A stretch of 17,869 nucleotides of DNA from an archaeon (GTDB lineage: Archaea > Nanobdellota > Nanobdellia > SCGC-AAA011-G17 > GW2011-AR17): contig JAHFJF010000006.1 in assembly GCA_023245975.1 (NCBI GenBank), positions 1 through 17,869 of the forward strand, read 5' to 3'. The translations under genes were made by a program, and so were the position numbers. Below the pieces are notes generated by a model. The model was not told where the DNA came from and ran no database searches. It was given only the letters and a program-made list of their open reading frames with translations. Positions 7,679 through 15,123 of the stretch are shown one piece after another (position 1 is the stretch's first letter; each line of letters opens with the position of its first letter).

Positions 7679-8164
7679 ATGAAAGGTAGAGTCTATCAAA
7701 TAAACAAAAAACCTGAAACACCCGGTGAAAGAGGGCTGCCTAAAGAATATGTAAAAGAATCTTACATAACTTTCAAAGGGTTGGAAGGAGATTTCAACAG
7801 GTATAGGCATGAAAAAAAGAATGATAATCCTGACAAGGCTCTACTACTAATTCCTTTAGAAACATTATCCGAACTTAATAGGGAAGGCTGGCCAATAATG
7901 CCAGGGCATCTTGGAGAGAACTTAACCACCTATGGAATTCATTATGATAATTTTGAACCAGGCAAGAAGTATAAAGTTGGAGAGGCAGAAATACAAATCT
8001 CAATTGCCTGCGACCCTTGCACCAACCTTTATCTTTTACCGTATGTAGGAAAAGAGAAAGGGCATTTATTCTTGAAAACTTTACGAGCTAGAAGAGGCTG
8101 GTATGCTAGGGTATTGAATGAGGGAAAGGTCAATGTTGCGGATTATATTGAAGAACTGCTTTAA
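7679..8164 (+). CDS. MOSC-domain protein
   Basis: This 161-residue single-domain protein is related to the C-terminal domain of molybdenum-cofactor sulfurase and to YiiM-type proteins. The visible family motifs are GLEGD (34-38), MPGHLGENLTTYG (74-86), CDPCTNL (111-117) and RRGWYARVLNEGKV (138-151). MOSC domains use a conserved cysteine for sulfur carriage or thiol chemistry and bind molybdenum cofactor or modified purines and pterins; here C111 and C114 form a CxxC. No molybdenum-cofactor gene is seen nearby, so the substrate is unknown. The ATG at 7679 has a GGTG 7 bases upstream (7668-7671), a good archaeal ribosome-binding site. It lies 33 bases after the subtilase, with which it may be co-transcribed, although the two functions show no evident link. 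Confidence 0.88.
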   Translation: MKGRVYQINKKPETPGERGLPKEYVKESYITFKGLEGDFNRYRHEKKNDNPDKALLLIPLETLSELNREGWPIMPGHLGENLTTYGIHYDNFEPGKKYKVGEAEIQISIACDPCTNLYLLPYVGKEKGHLFLKTLRARRGWYARVLNEGKVNVADYIEELL

Positions 8165-8208
8165 CAGAATATGCAGTTTTGTTATTATGGTATTCAAAAT
8201 GGAACCTT

Positions 8209-8688
8209 CTATAAAAAATACTCCAAACTTTTCTTCTTGAAAAATCTTCTTACATTATTGTTTGATGGATACTCATAATCATATCTTTCATCAGAATAAC
8301 CTTCCATCAGTCTTTTAAAAATCAATTCGCGATAGACAGCATCATACCTATACTTTGATTTGTTGCAATACGCGTCATTTGATTTTTTTATCCTGATTAA
8401 AGCATTAAACGACCTGTCCCTCCTAAAATTCTTATTTGAACCATATAATTCCCTATACCATTTTGGATTCCTGCTGACAACCTTCCTTATCCTGTGATCA
8501 TAATGTCTAGGCTCAGGTGCTGGAACAAGAATAACCTCCAATCGTAGTTCTTTTAATTCATCAAGAAGCTTTCCAGCCTCTTTTACAAAAAACTTACTAA
8601 TAGATTTTGGTAAATATACTATCGGCTGATAACTATCCCACTCCTGCATTGAATTTAGCTTATTTAGTCTCCTTTTAATTTTTTCCAT
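8209..8688 (-). CDS. Orphan basic protein, 159 residues
   Basis: I do not recognise a family. The protein is very rich in Lys, Arg and Tyr. A fairly ordered N-terminal half (QPIVYLPKSISKFF at 21-34; LEVILVPAPEPRHYDHR at 50-66) is followed by a basic, aromatic C-terminal half ending VRRFFKKKSLEYFL. It has one cysteine (C108) and no signal peptide or membrane helix. The composition would suit nucleic-acid or ribosome binding, but that is only a guess. The ATG at 8688 has a TATA-like TTAATTAATT (8712-8721) centred about 28 bases upstream, which fits a leaderless transcript. It is convergent with the MOSC gene and divergent from tldD. Placement in an otherwise empty interval with its own promoter supports it being real. 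Confidence 0.65.
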   Translation of the reverse strand: MEKIKRRLNKLNSMQEWDSYQPIVYLPKSISKFFVKEAGKLLDELKELRLEVILVPAPEPRHYDHRIRKVVSRNPKWYRELYGSNKNFRRDRSFNALIRIKKSNDAYCNKSKYRYDAVYRELIFKRLMEGYSDERYDYEYPSNNNVRRFFKKKSLEYFL

Positions 8689-8692
8689 TAAA

Positions 8693-8721
8693 CTTAAAAG
8701 GAAGCTATTCCCAATTAATTA
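8693..8721. promoter_or_regulatory. Two opposed, interleaved TATA boxes
   Basis: The 34 bases between two divergent genes hold CTTAAAAG (8693-8700), centred about 26 bases before the tldD GTG, and TTAATTAATT (8712-8721), centred about 28 bases before the 8688 ATG on the minus strand. Each box would direct initiation close to its own start codon, so each transcript would begin inside or beside the other promoter. Confidence 0.45.
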
Positions 8722-8722
8722 A

Positions 8723-10060
8723 GTGGAAGAGGCAATATCATTAGCATTAAAGAAAGGGGCGGAGTTTGCCGAGATAACAAGCGTTAAATCCTCAAGGAAT
8801 TTTATTGAAACAACAGACCAAAAAATAAAGGAACTATCTTCTGGGAGCAAGGAACTTAATTCAATCAGGGTATTACATAATGGAAGATGGGGATTAGCCT
8901 ATAGTTTTGAAAAAGACCTAAAAAGATTAGCTTTTGAAGCATTGGAAAATGCAAAGTCTTCTGATTTCAGCGTCAAGCTAAACCTGCAAAAGCCAGTAAA
9001 GAGGAAATTCACAACCGCCTATAAAAAAAATCCTGAAGATTATTCATTAGAGGAAAAGAAATCAAATATTCTAAAGCTATGCAAAAAACCAGACAATATC
9101 TCAAACTTGAAAGTAATCTATTCAGACAGCGTAATAAAAACAAATTACATTAACAGTGAGGGTTCTGATCTTTCTTATGAGGATGTGACTTCAGGAGTAT
9201 TGTGCTGGTCATTTGCAAAGAAAGGCGACAAAATTGAGAATTTCTTTGAAATAGAAAGGATAAAGGGCGGCTACGAAATATTGGAAAGGGCTGAAAACTG
9301 CATATCTACTGCAATAAAAAAGTCAATAATGATGCTTAATGCAATCACGCCTAAAGGATGCGTGACAAATACTGTGACAGACCAAAAATTAGGCGGTGTG
9401 CTGGCACATGAAGCTATAGGGCATGCATGCGAAGCTGACCTGGTATTGAGCAACGCATCGCTATTGCATGGCAAGCTTGGGAAGACTATTGGCAATAAGC
9501 TTGTCAACATAACAGATAATGGCTCTCTACCAAAAGCATGGGGCTATGTACCATTTGACTCAGAAGGCATACCCGGCAGCAGGACTGCCTTGGTAGAAAA
9601 TGGCGTCTTGAAAAGATACCTGCATAATAGGGAAACAGCATCATTAACAAATTCAAAACCAACTGGCAATGGAAGAGCAATGAATCCAGCCGCAAAGGCC
9701 ATCGTAAGGATGACCAATACATATTTTGAGAATGGAGATTCAACATTCGATGAAATACTAAATGAAACAAAGAACGGCTATTACTTGAAAGGATCGGCTG
9801 GTGGACAAGTAGACCCTGCATCTGGGGAATTCCTATTTAATGCAACTGAAGGCTATGAAATCAATAATGGTGAGATAGGAAGAATGCTAAAAGGTGCATC
9901 GCTAACAGGCAATATCATGCAGACTCTGCACAACATAAAGCTTATAGCAAACGACATGAGCCTAGGGACTGGATTCTGCGGAAAAGGCGGACAGTATGTG
10001 CCAGTAGGGGATGGGGCGCCGCACATCTTGATAGAGAAAGCTAGGGTTGGTGGAGTTTGA
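8723..10060 (+). CDS. tldD: TldD family metalloprotease
   Basis: At 445 residues this is the catalytic subunit of the TldD/TldE protease, which in bacteria degrades unfolded peptides and trims modified precursor peptides. The zinc-binding motif HEAIGH is at 229-234 (LAHEAIGHACEAD), and the C-terminal GTGFCGKGGQYVPVGDG (415-431) matches the part of TldD that completes the metal site with a cysteine (C418). The GTG at 8723 is the only sensible start, because an in-frame TAA directly precedes it; it lies about 26 bases from a TATA-like box, so the mRNA is probably leaderless. It overlaps tldE by 1 base (TGATG), so equal expression of the two subunits is expected. No precursor peptide was seen nearby, so the substrate is unknown. 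Confidence 0.95.
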   Translation: MEEAISLALKKGAEFAEITSVKSSRNFIETTDQKIKELSSGSKELNSIRVLHNGRWGLAYSFEKDLKRLAFEALENAKSSDFSVKLNLQKPVKRKFTTAYKKNPEDYSLEEKKSNILKLCKKPDNISNLKVIYSDSVIKTNYINSEGSDLSYEDVTSGVLCWSFAKKGDKIENFFEIERIKGGYEILERAENCISTAIKKSIMMLNAITPKGCVTNTVTDQKLGGVLAHEAIGHACEADLVLSNASLLHGKLGKTIGNKLVNITDNGSLPKAWGYVPFDSEGIPGSRTALVENGVLKRYLHNRETASLTNSKPTGNGRAMNPAAKAIVRMTNTYFENGDSTFDEILNETKNGYYLKGSAGGQVDPASGEFLFNATEGYEINNGEIGRMLKGASLTGNIMQTLHNIKLIANDMSLGTGFCGKGGQYVPVGDGAPHILIEKARVGGV

Positions 10061-11364
10061 TGGACGAAATAATATCCCACCTAAAAAAGAAATGCGTTGA
10101 TTATGAAATCTATAGCGTATATTCAAATGAAACTTCAAACGAGATATTCAATGACAGAGTTTCTTTCACCGCTTCAGGGAATGCAATGTCTTTGGGAATT
10201 AGGGTGGCTATTGACAAGAAAATAGGCTTCTCATATACAGACAATCTAAAAGATTACAAAAGATGCATTGATGCGGCATTGTATTCTGCAAAGAACAATG
10301 AGCCTGACAAGGATTTTCCTGGGTTTGGAACTTCTGGGGTTAAGGGAAAGATAAAACCAAGCAAGGAAGTGCTTGGAATTGATTCAGAATGGATATCAAA
10401 AACATCAAAAGAGATAATAACAGATACAAAATCAAGGAACAAAAATATCATGGTCTCGGAAGGCGGAATATCAAAGAGCCTTGCAAAGGTAAGGATAGTA
10501 ACATCTGAAGGGTTAGATGCAGAAGAATCTTACGGCAAGATTACTGCATCCTTCGGGTTTTCTTTAAAGAAAGATTCCATAATAGAGAATGTTGGCATTA
10601 CAAAGGCGTCTGAGCATAAGCTAGACACAACTTTCGGCAAAGAGGCTGCAGAAAGACTAGAATCTCTTTTCGTGAGAAAAAGCATTGATTCAGGGAATTA
10701 CCAACTGCTATTGCATCCCGAAACATTGGCAGCACTATTGTCTGAAAGCTACGCATTCTCGATAAATGCCGAGAATGTTCATATGAATAAATCAAGATTC
10801 TGCAATATGAACAACAAGCCAGTATTTCACAAGAGCATAAGCATTACCGATGATGGGACAACAAAATGGCTTTTAGCATCACGTTCATTTGATTCTGAGG
10901 GCACAAAAACAAGAATAACCAAAGTAATTGATAATGGAATATTGAAAAGCTACATATCTGACAGGAAATATGGGCAAATCAGCAAGAAAGGCAGCACTGG
11001 AAATGCATCAAGGTCTGCATCTACACTTCCCTCAATATCAACAAATAATGTAATAATGAGACCAGGAACAAAAAATGATTTATTCTCAGAATGCGGCAAG
11101 GCAATATATGCACGAGGATTACTCGGCGTGCATACAATGAACGAAGCTACCGGAGATTTCTCTTTAGGTGTGCAGGAAGGCCATTTGATAAAGAACGGCA
11201 AAGTAGTATGCCCACTGAAAGGCGTTGTAATAGGCGGCAATTTCTTCAAAATAATGAATGATGTGACAGCAATGTCAAAAAAACTAGAGAATGTCCCTCA
11301 CAGCGGCTGCTCCTATCTTGTGCCATATGCATTATTCAATTCCATAACTGCAACTTCCGGCTAG
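10060..11364 (+). CDS. tldE: TldE/PmbA family protease subunit
   Basis: This 434-residue partner of TldD shares the fold but lacks the HExxxH motif, as is normal for TldE, and forms the other half of the heterodimer that encloses the proteolytic chamber. Family stretches are SFDSEGTKTR (276-285), HTMNEATGDFSLGVQEG (358-374) and GGNFFKIMNDV (392-402). The start is the ATG at 10060, whose first base is the last base of the tldD stop. A GGTGGAG (10050-10055) lies just upstream, making this a well-supported internal ribosome-binding site; a TTG at 10057 is a poorer alternative. Its stop codon shares bases with the stop of the convergent lipoprotein gene (CTAG at 11361-11364). Confidence 0.94.
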   Translation: MDEIISHLKKKCVDYEIYSVYSNETSNEIFNDRVSFTASGNAMSLGIRVAIDKKIGFSYTDNLKDYKRCIDAALYSAKNNEPDKDFPGFGTSGVKGKIKPSKEVLGIDSEWISKTSKEIITDTKSRNKNIMVSEGGISKSLAKVRIVTSEGLDAEESYGKITASFGFSLKKDSIIENVGITKASEHKLDTTFGKEAAERLESLFVRKSIDSGNYQLLLHPETLAALLSESYAFSINAENVHMNKSRFCNMNNKPVFHKSISITDDGTTKWLLASRSFDSEGTKTRITKVIDNGILKSYISDRKYGQISKKGSTGNASRSASTLPSISTNNVIMRPGTKNDLFSECGKAIYARGLLGVHTMNEATGDFSLGVQEGHLIKNGKVVCPLKGVVIGGNFFKIMNDVTAMSKKLENVPHSGCSYLVPYALFNSITATSG

Positions 11365-12590
11365 AAATCTATTCTAGGGCGCTCTCTTGCATGCTTAGAC
11401 TGCAATGCCTGAAATAGTGCAAAAATATCCGGATTATTCAACGAAAGCCGATAGGCAAAATGCAAATCTGAAAAATTATAAATGGAAGGAATAATCTGGA
11501 TAAAGCTCTCATGGCCAAGCCTATCATGAATTACTTCCAGCTCAGACCTTATTCTCCTCTCTCCAGAATACCTTCTCATCAATGCCAATCTCGCTTCATT
11601 GAGATTATACATCCCTACACCAGTCCTCTCTTCTATTTGCCTGCTATAACCATTAAATATCTCATCCCTCCTAGCCAAACGATCTCTCCTTGGGATTGAA
11701 TGATAGTCCAATACTATGTCTTCTATAATTGAATCAAGCTTTTTTTCTAATTCAATTCCATTAAAATAATCTTCATTGAATATTTCTTCAAGATGCCTTG
11801 AAAAAAACTCTTGAACATTGTTAGAAATTATTTCGCAAGCAGTCTCATGGACAGATATTATCTCCATATTAGAGCTAATTCCGGTGTAAGAGCCAAGCAA
11901 TGAAAGCGAATAATCCAGTCCCATCTCATTATAGATTAATGTGTGTGCATATTCATGCTCCCAAGTATGGATTAAGCCTGTTAAGCTGCCTATGTCTGGC
12001 CTTAGGTTAACATAATGGACAAAAGCGATTGGAATGGCATAGCCTGACATATCACTGATAAAGGCGGCATATCTTGGCTGCACATTGTGCTCCCTGTCAA
12101 ATAATTCAGTTAGTTCATCAGAGCCTATTGCGCCTTCAGCTTCCTGAATTATATCTGGATTATTCATTGTTATTGCTTCAAATTCTTCACCATAGCGCTC
12201 AGCAAGAAATTCCAAGACAGCCTTCTGGTTCCTATTCAAAGAGGAAGTATACAAATTTTTAGATGCAATTATATTTTCTTCCCCCCTCCGTGCAATAAAA
12301 AGCATGTGGCCTGTCCTTGTAAAATGAGGGTTAGGAAATTCTACTTTTTTATTCAGGTAATCACTGTAATCACGCTCAATTATTCTTCTTAAGGTATCCA
12401 AGTCATTAGAAGACAATTCAGAGACTGTGTGGCCCGATATGAAATTATTTGCGATATTGCTATTATCCCTTATTACTTCAATCCTTTGTGCTGCCAATTC
12501 ATCAAGATAAAAAGGCCTTGTTGTAGTCATGCAGCCATTTAATACAAAATTCAAAGATAAAGCAGCCACGATATTACTTAATCTATTCAT
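11361..12590 (-). CDS. Lipoprotein-like HExxH metalloprotease, family not recognised
   Basis: This 409-residue protein has a short N-terminal hydrophobic segment ending in LNGC, with C20 as a lipobox-like cysteine, so it is probably exported and lipid-anchored. The body contains HEYAH at 212-216 (TWEHEYAHTLIYNE), the zinc site of many metallopeptidases. E249 or E253 in VHETACEI, about 35 residues later, is a plausible third ligand in the manner of gluzincins. The flanking sequence does not match a family I know. The rest is helical and charged, without further membrane segments. A TATA box (12615-12622) centred about 28 bases before the ATG, preceded by GCTTAAAG, suggests a leaderless mRNA. 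It is convergent with tldE. With the subtilase and TldD/E it is one of several proteases in about 6 kb, though on different transcripts. Confidence 0.75.
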   Translation of the reverse strand: MNRLSNIVAALSLNFVLNGCMTTTRPFYLDELAAQRIEVIRDNSNIANNFISGHTVSELSSNDLDTLRRIIERDYSDYLNKKVEFPNPHFTRTGHMLFIARRGEENIIASKNLYTSSLNRNQKAVLEFLAERYGEEFEAITMNNPDIIQEAEGAIGSDELTELFDREHNVQPRYAAFISDMSGYAIPIAFVHYVNLRPDIGSLTGLIHTWEHEYAHTLIYNEMGLDYSLSLLGSYTGISSNMEIISVHETACEIISNNVQEFFSRHLEEIFNEDYFNGIELEKKLDSIIEDIVLDYHSIPRRDRLARRDEIFNGYSRQIEERTGVGMYNLNEARLALMRRYSGERRIRSELEVIHDRLGHESFIQIIPSIYNFSDLHFAYRLSLNNPDIFALFQALQSKHARERPRIDF

Positions 12591-12614
12591 CTTAGAGAGG
12601 CTTATTTTCTGATT

Positions 12615-12622
12615 ATTTATAA
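12615..12622 (-). promoter_or_regulatory. TATA box of the lipoprotein metalloprotease gene
   Basis: On the minus strand the site reads TTATAAAT with GCTTAAAG just upstream as BRE. The centre is about 28 bases from the ATG at 12590, and no Shine-Dalgarno site is present, consistent with leaderless initiation. Confidence 0.5.
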
Positions 12623-12645
12623 CTTTAAGCTAGTTTTTATCCATG

Positions 12646-13761
12646 TTATGCAAAAAATGTAGCAATAATGCCTACAAGGATGATTAAAGCCAATATAGAA
12701 CTCAAAATCATGCTTGCCTTCAATTGGTATTCAGGCTTTCTCTCAAAAGATTCCTTTGACTTATGGAACATTATCAGGCACAAAATAATAGTTACTCCAC
12801 CTGCAATAGATCCTGACAACCCTAATAACCTTATGAAGCCTAATTTTCCAGAAAGCGCTATTATCAAAGGGACAAGCATAGTTGCTGCGAATGAAACAGT
12901 CTTGTTCACACCATAATCATAATGGAATATCCAAATCAAAGCCAAAGCTACTGCCAAGAAAGCTGTCGTCATAGAAAAAATAGCAAAAACACTGCCCAAT
13001 AAGGACATAAAGAAACCTAATTTTGCTCCGAGGGCAATTGTAGCAACTTCTGTTGTCGAAGAACCTGTAACACCAACAACCGATATGGCAAATAACACAT
13101 AAACAACAATCGGTATTATTGATCCTAGAATAATTGCATTCTTGACCGCCTTCCTGTCTTGATTAAGTATATGCTTCAATTCCGGAATTGCTGTTAGGCC
13201 CATAAATGAGAATAGTATAACTCCAAATGGAAGTGCAAGTGCTGGAGTTTCTGGCAATGAAAAACTATCCGCTTTAATGAATGCAAATGCAAAGAAGATT
13301 ATTGAAAATATCAGGAGTAGCTTCGCTGCATTAAAAATTACCTCGTAGCCCTTAACTACATTTATCCCCCTGAAAAGAATCAGCCCCATCAATATGAAAT
13401 AAGCAAGAATCCAAAAGTCAGTGCTTAATCCTAATATTGCACTGAATGAATGGCTCACCCCAATAAGATATGCCGATAGCGCCCCATATATCTCTATTAA
13501 TAAAGAGATTAATAATGCATTCTTGCCCCATTTTCCGATGAATTTTTCTGCATAGCCTGTGAGCTCATGGGTGCCTTTTGTCCTTAAGCTTACTTCCCCA
13601 ACATAAAGGTTTATTATTAATGTAAATATGCCAAGAACAACTATGTATGCCAATCCAAGATAGATGCCTGATTTCTGGACAACATACGGAATTCCCAATA
13701 TCCCTGCCCCAATAGTTGTTCCTATTAGAAAAGCCACAGCCTGGAAAAATGCCTTATTCAT
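12646..13761 (-). CDS. Amino-acid permease, aromatic amino-acid type (APC superfamily)
   Basis: This 371-residue integral membrane protein has about eleven hydrophobic segments. The first contains GTTIGAGILGIPY (14-26), the broken-helix substrate site typical of the tryptophan/tyrosine and related amino-acid permease families. Other family-like stretches are GEVSLRTKGTHEL (55-67) and FSFMGLTAIPELKH near residue 185. It probably imports an amino acid with protons or sodium, fitting an organism with limited biosynthesis; the actual substrate cannot be read. A TATA box (13787-13794) centred about 29 bases before the ATG suggests a leaderless mRNA separate from the upstream orphan gene, although both lie on the same strand 35 bases apart. 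Confidence 0.88.
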   Translation of the reverse strand: MNKAFFQAVAFLIGTTIGAGILGIPYVVQKSGIYLGLAYIVVLGIFTLIINLYVGEVSLRTKGTHELTGYAEKFIGKWGKNALLISLLIEIYGALSAYLIGVSHSFSAILGLSTDFWILAYFILMGLILFRGINVVKGYEVIFNAAKLLLIFSIIFFAFAFIKADSFSLPETPALALPFGVILFSFMGLTAIPELKHILNQDRKAVKNAIILGSIIPIVVYVLFAISVVGVTGSSTTEVATIALGAKLGFFMSLLGSVFAIFSMTTAFLAVALALIWIFHYDYGVNKTVSFAATMLVPLIIALSGKLGFIRLLGLSGSIAGGVTIILCLIMFHKSKESFERKPEYQLKASMILSSILALIILVGIIATFFA

Positions 13762-13786
13762 GCTAAAAAGAATATGTTATAGAGCC

Positions 13787-13794
13787 TATAAAAA
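13787..13794 (-). promoter_or_regulatory. TATA box of the permease gene
   Basis: TTTTTATA on the minus strand is centred about 29 bases before the ATG at 13761. It lies directly after the stop of the upstream gene. No ribosome-binding site is visible between the box and the start. Confidence 0.5.
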
Positions 13795-13796
13795 CC

Positions 13797-14300
13797 TTAC
13801 TCTGGCCGATGGATTTTCATGTAAGCTTTCAAATCTGAGATAATTGCATCATAATCTGCCTTCAACTTCTTTTCATGGCCTGACATCTTGTCTACATTAA
13901 GAAACTTGTCGTATAGGTCGCGCAAAAACCTTCTTGTTGGATTGCTGTTTCTGTAACCCCATTCATCTTCTATATCCCTTAATAGGTAACTTGTTAAGTC
14001 GATATCCAAATTCCCTTCATACATCGTCTTTTCTTCTACGACTGCCTCATTAACAACCGCTTTGACGTTAATATCCATGCACAACCTTACGTATGGCTCA
14101 ACCTTTTTTCCAATGACCCAACCAAATGCTATAGTCTTCGAACCGTCTGGATTATTGAATTCATTATGGTAAACTTCCAAATAACCTGCGAATCCGCGAT
14201 CCTTTATTATCCTAGAAAGCATGGCAGAAAATTCCTTTATATCAAAAACCAATGTTTGCTTCAGCCTTGTGACTGGACCGATATAATCTTTTACTGACAT
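13797..14300 (-). CDS. Orphan protein, 167 residues, paralogue of 14340-14858
   Basis: I do not recognise a family. The sequence aligns with the adjacent upstream gene along most of its length. Shared elements are GPV near the start (8-10), a central W-V-x2-K-x-V-x2-Y-V-R block (61-72) followed by I-N at 77-78, then M-x2-G-x2-D-x-D (93-101). The order of beta-rich blocks followed by a charged helical tail (about 125-167) suggests a compact alpha/beta domain. There is one cysteine (C74), with no signal peptide and no membrane helix. A TATA box centred about 28 bases before the ATG at 14300 gives it its own probable leaderless transcript. The pair looks like a tandem duplication that has diverged far. 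Confidence 0.75.
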   Translation of the reverse strand: MSVKDYIGPVTRLKQTLVFDIKEFSAMLSRIIKDRGFAGYLEVYHNEFNNPDGSKTIAFGWVIGKKVEPYVRLCMDINVKAVVNEAVVEEKTMYEGNLDIDLTSYLLRDIEDEWGYRNSNPTRRFLRDLYDKFLNVDKMSGHEKKLKADYDAIISDLKAYMKIHRPE

Positions 14301-14324
14301 TGAAAGAGATTATCAAATATAGCC

Positions 14325-14332
14325 TTATAAAT
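14325..14332 (-). promoter_or_regulatory. TATA box of the 167-residue orphan gene
   Basis: ATTTATAA on the minus strand is centred about 28 bases before the ATG at 14300, inside the 39-base gap between the two paralogues. Confidence 0.5.
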
Positions 14333-14339
14333 ATTTCTA

Positions 14340-14858
14340 TTAGGAATATAAGAATTGCTGGATATGTTTTACAAAATCATTAGACTCAAAAAGAAGCTTG
14401 TCCTCTAATGCAGTAAGCTGCTGTTTAACAACATACCTCTCGTAAAATACCCTTAGAATCTCTTGATATTTCTTATCTGTATTAAACACTTTTTTCCCGT
14501 CTCTAGGATAATTCTTCTCGTACTCAGACTTGAAATCTAGTTCAATCCTTCCACGCTGCATTTTAACAGTCTTTCCATGCTTTTCAACTGCGACATCTGT
14601 CAAATCCCTTACAAAAAGATTTATCTTAATTATATAACGGACATAGGCTGTTACCTCTTTCATAGCAATCCAGTTGGATTCTATTGTTTTACCTGTAGAA
14701 GTTGATTTCTCGCTTCTTCCCTTCTCTAAGCAGTCATAGCCTTGAGTCCTAAGCCATTTGGGTATTGCTGCAAGCAATCCATTAAAATCGGCTACCCCAT
14801 TCTTCTTGAAAACAACAGGGCCTAAGACGCCCATTGTTAGCTTTTTCTCCTTACCCAT
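14340..14858 (-). CDS. Orphan protein, 172 residues, paralogue of 13797-14300
   Basis: I do not recognise a family. It shares with its neighbour GPV (13-15), W-I-x2-K-x-V-x2-Y-V-R (63-74) with I-N at 79-80 (a constant offset of two residues), and M-x2-G-x2-E-x-D (100-108). It also has a basic N-terminus (MGKEKKL) and a helical charged tail. There is one cysteine (C43) and no export signal. The ATG at 14858 is favoured over Met9 because a TATA-like ATTATTAAT (14882-14890), with GGGCGAAAGC upstream, is centred 28 bases away. It lies 46 bases downstream of the zinc-ribbon gene on the same strand. Two copies kept side by side, each with its own promoter, suggest distinct roles or a heteromer (inference). 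Confidence 0.75.
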   Translation of the reverse strand: MGKEKKLTMGVLGPVVFKKNGVADFNGLLAAIPKWLRTQGYDCLEKGRSEKSTSTGKTIESNWIAMKEVTAYVRYIIKINLFVRDLTDVAVEKHGKTVKMQRGRIELDFKSEYEKNYPRDGKKVFNTDKKYQEILRVFYERYVVKQQLTALEDKLLFESNDFVKHIQQFLYS

Positions 14859-14881
14859 TACTAAAAGATAAGCAGTCGAGA

Positions 14882-14890
14882 ATTAATAAT
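14882..14890 (-). promoter_or_regulatory. TATA box with strong BRE for the 172-residue orphan gene
   Basis: ATTATTAAT on the minus strand, preceded by GGGCGAAAGC, is centred 28 bases before the ATG at 14858. Confidence 0.45.
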
Positions 14891-14904
14891 GCTTTCGCCC
14901 AAGA

Positions 14905-15069
14905 CTAGTCTTCGTCAGTCTCTGTCTGGGCATCCTTTTCAGAGATTGCTCCCTCTTCATCCCTGCACTCTTCGCAAACAAGCTGCCCGCCAACTGAGAA
15001 TAGCCGGGCATAATTACTGCAACTCTCGCATTCCCCTTCTTGATACCTCCCCTCTTTCTTTTTTGCCAT
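14905..15069 (-). CDS. Small zinc-ribbon protein, 54 residues
   Basis: A short open frame fills an otherwise empty interval. It starts MAKKKEGRYQEGECESC and carries two CxxC pairs, C14/C17 and C32/C35, spaced as in a single zinc ribbon (ECESCSNYARLF, then LVCEECRDEEG). It ends in an acidic tail (EKDAQTETDED). Small proteins of this design in archaea are often ribosome- or transcription-associated, but nothing here shows which. The ATG lies 26 bases from the centre of the palindromic TATA box at 15091-15100, and no Shine-Dalgarno site is present, so a leaderless start is likely. The two well-spaced CxxC motifs, the promoter and the fit between neighbours all support it as a real gene. Confidence 0.8.
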   Translation of the reverse strand: MAKKKEGRYQEGECESCSNYARLFSVGGQLVCEECRDEEGAISEKDAQTETDED

Positions 15070-15090
15070 GTTATCTTGTATTTGCGTCGA

Positions 15091-15100
15091 ATTTATAAAT
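15091..15100. promoter_or_regulatory. Palindromic TATA box shared by two divergent genes
   Basis: ATTTATAAAT reads the same on both strands. Its centre is about 26 bases from the zinc-ribbon ATG (15069, minus) and about 28 bases from the ATG of the plus-strand orphan gene (15124). Both fit leaderless initiation. No second TATA box is evident in the 54-base gap. Confidence 0.55.
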
Positions 15101-15123
15101 ATTACTAATAATGTTAATCAAAA

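Noticed and set aside
9504..9821. Open frames antisense to tldD
   Set aside because: They lie wholly inside a gene with clear family motifs and have no start signals of their own.
10057..11364. TTG at 10057 as the start of tldE
   Set aside because: The ATG at 10060, overlapping the tldD stop and following GGTGGAG, is the better start.
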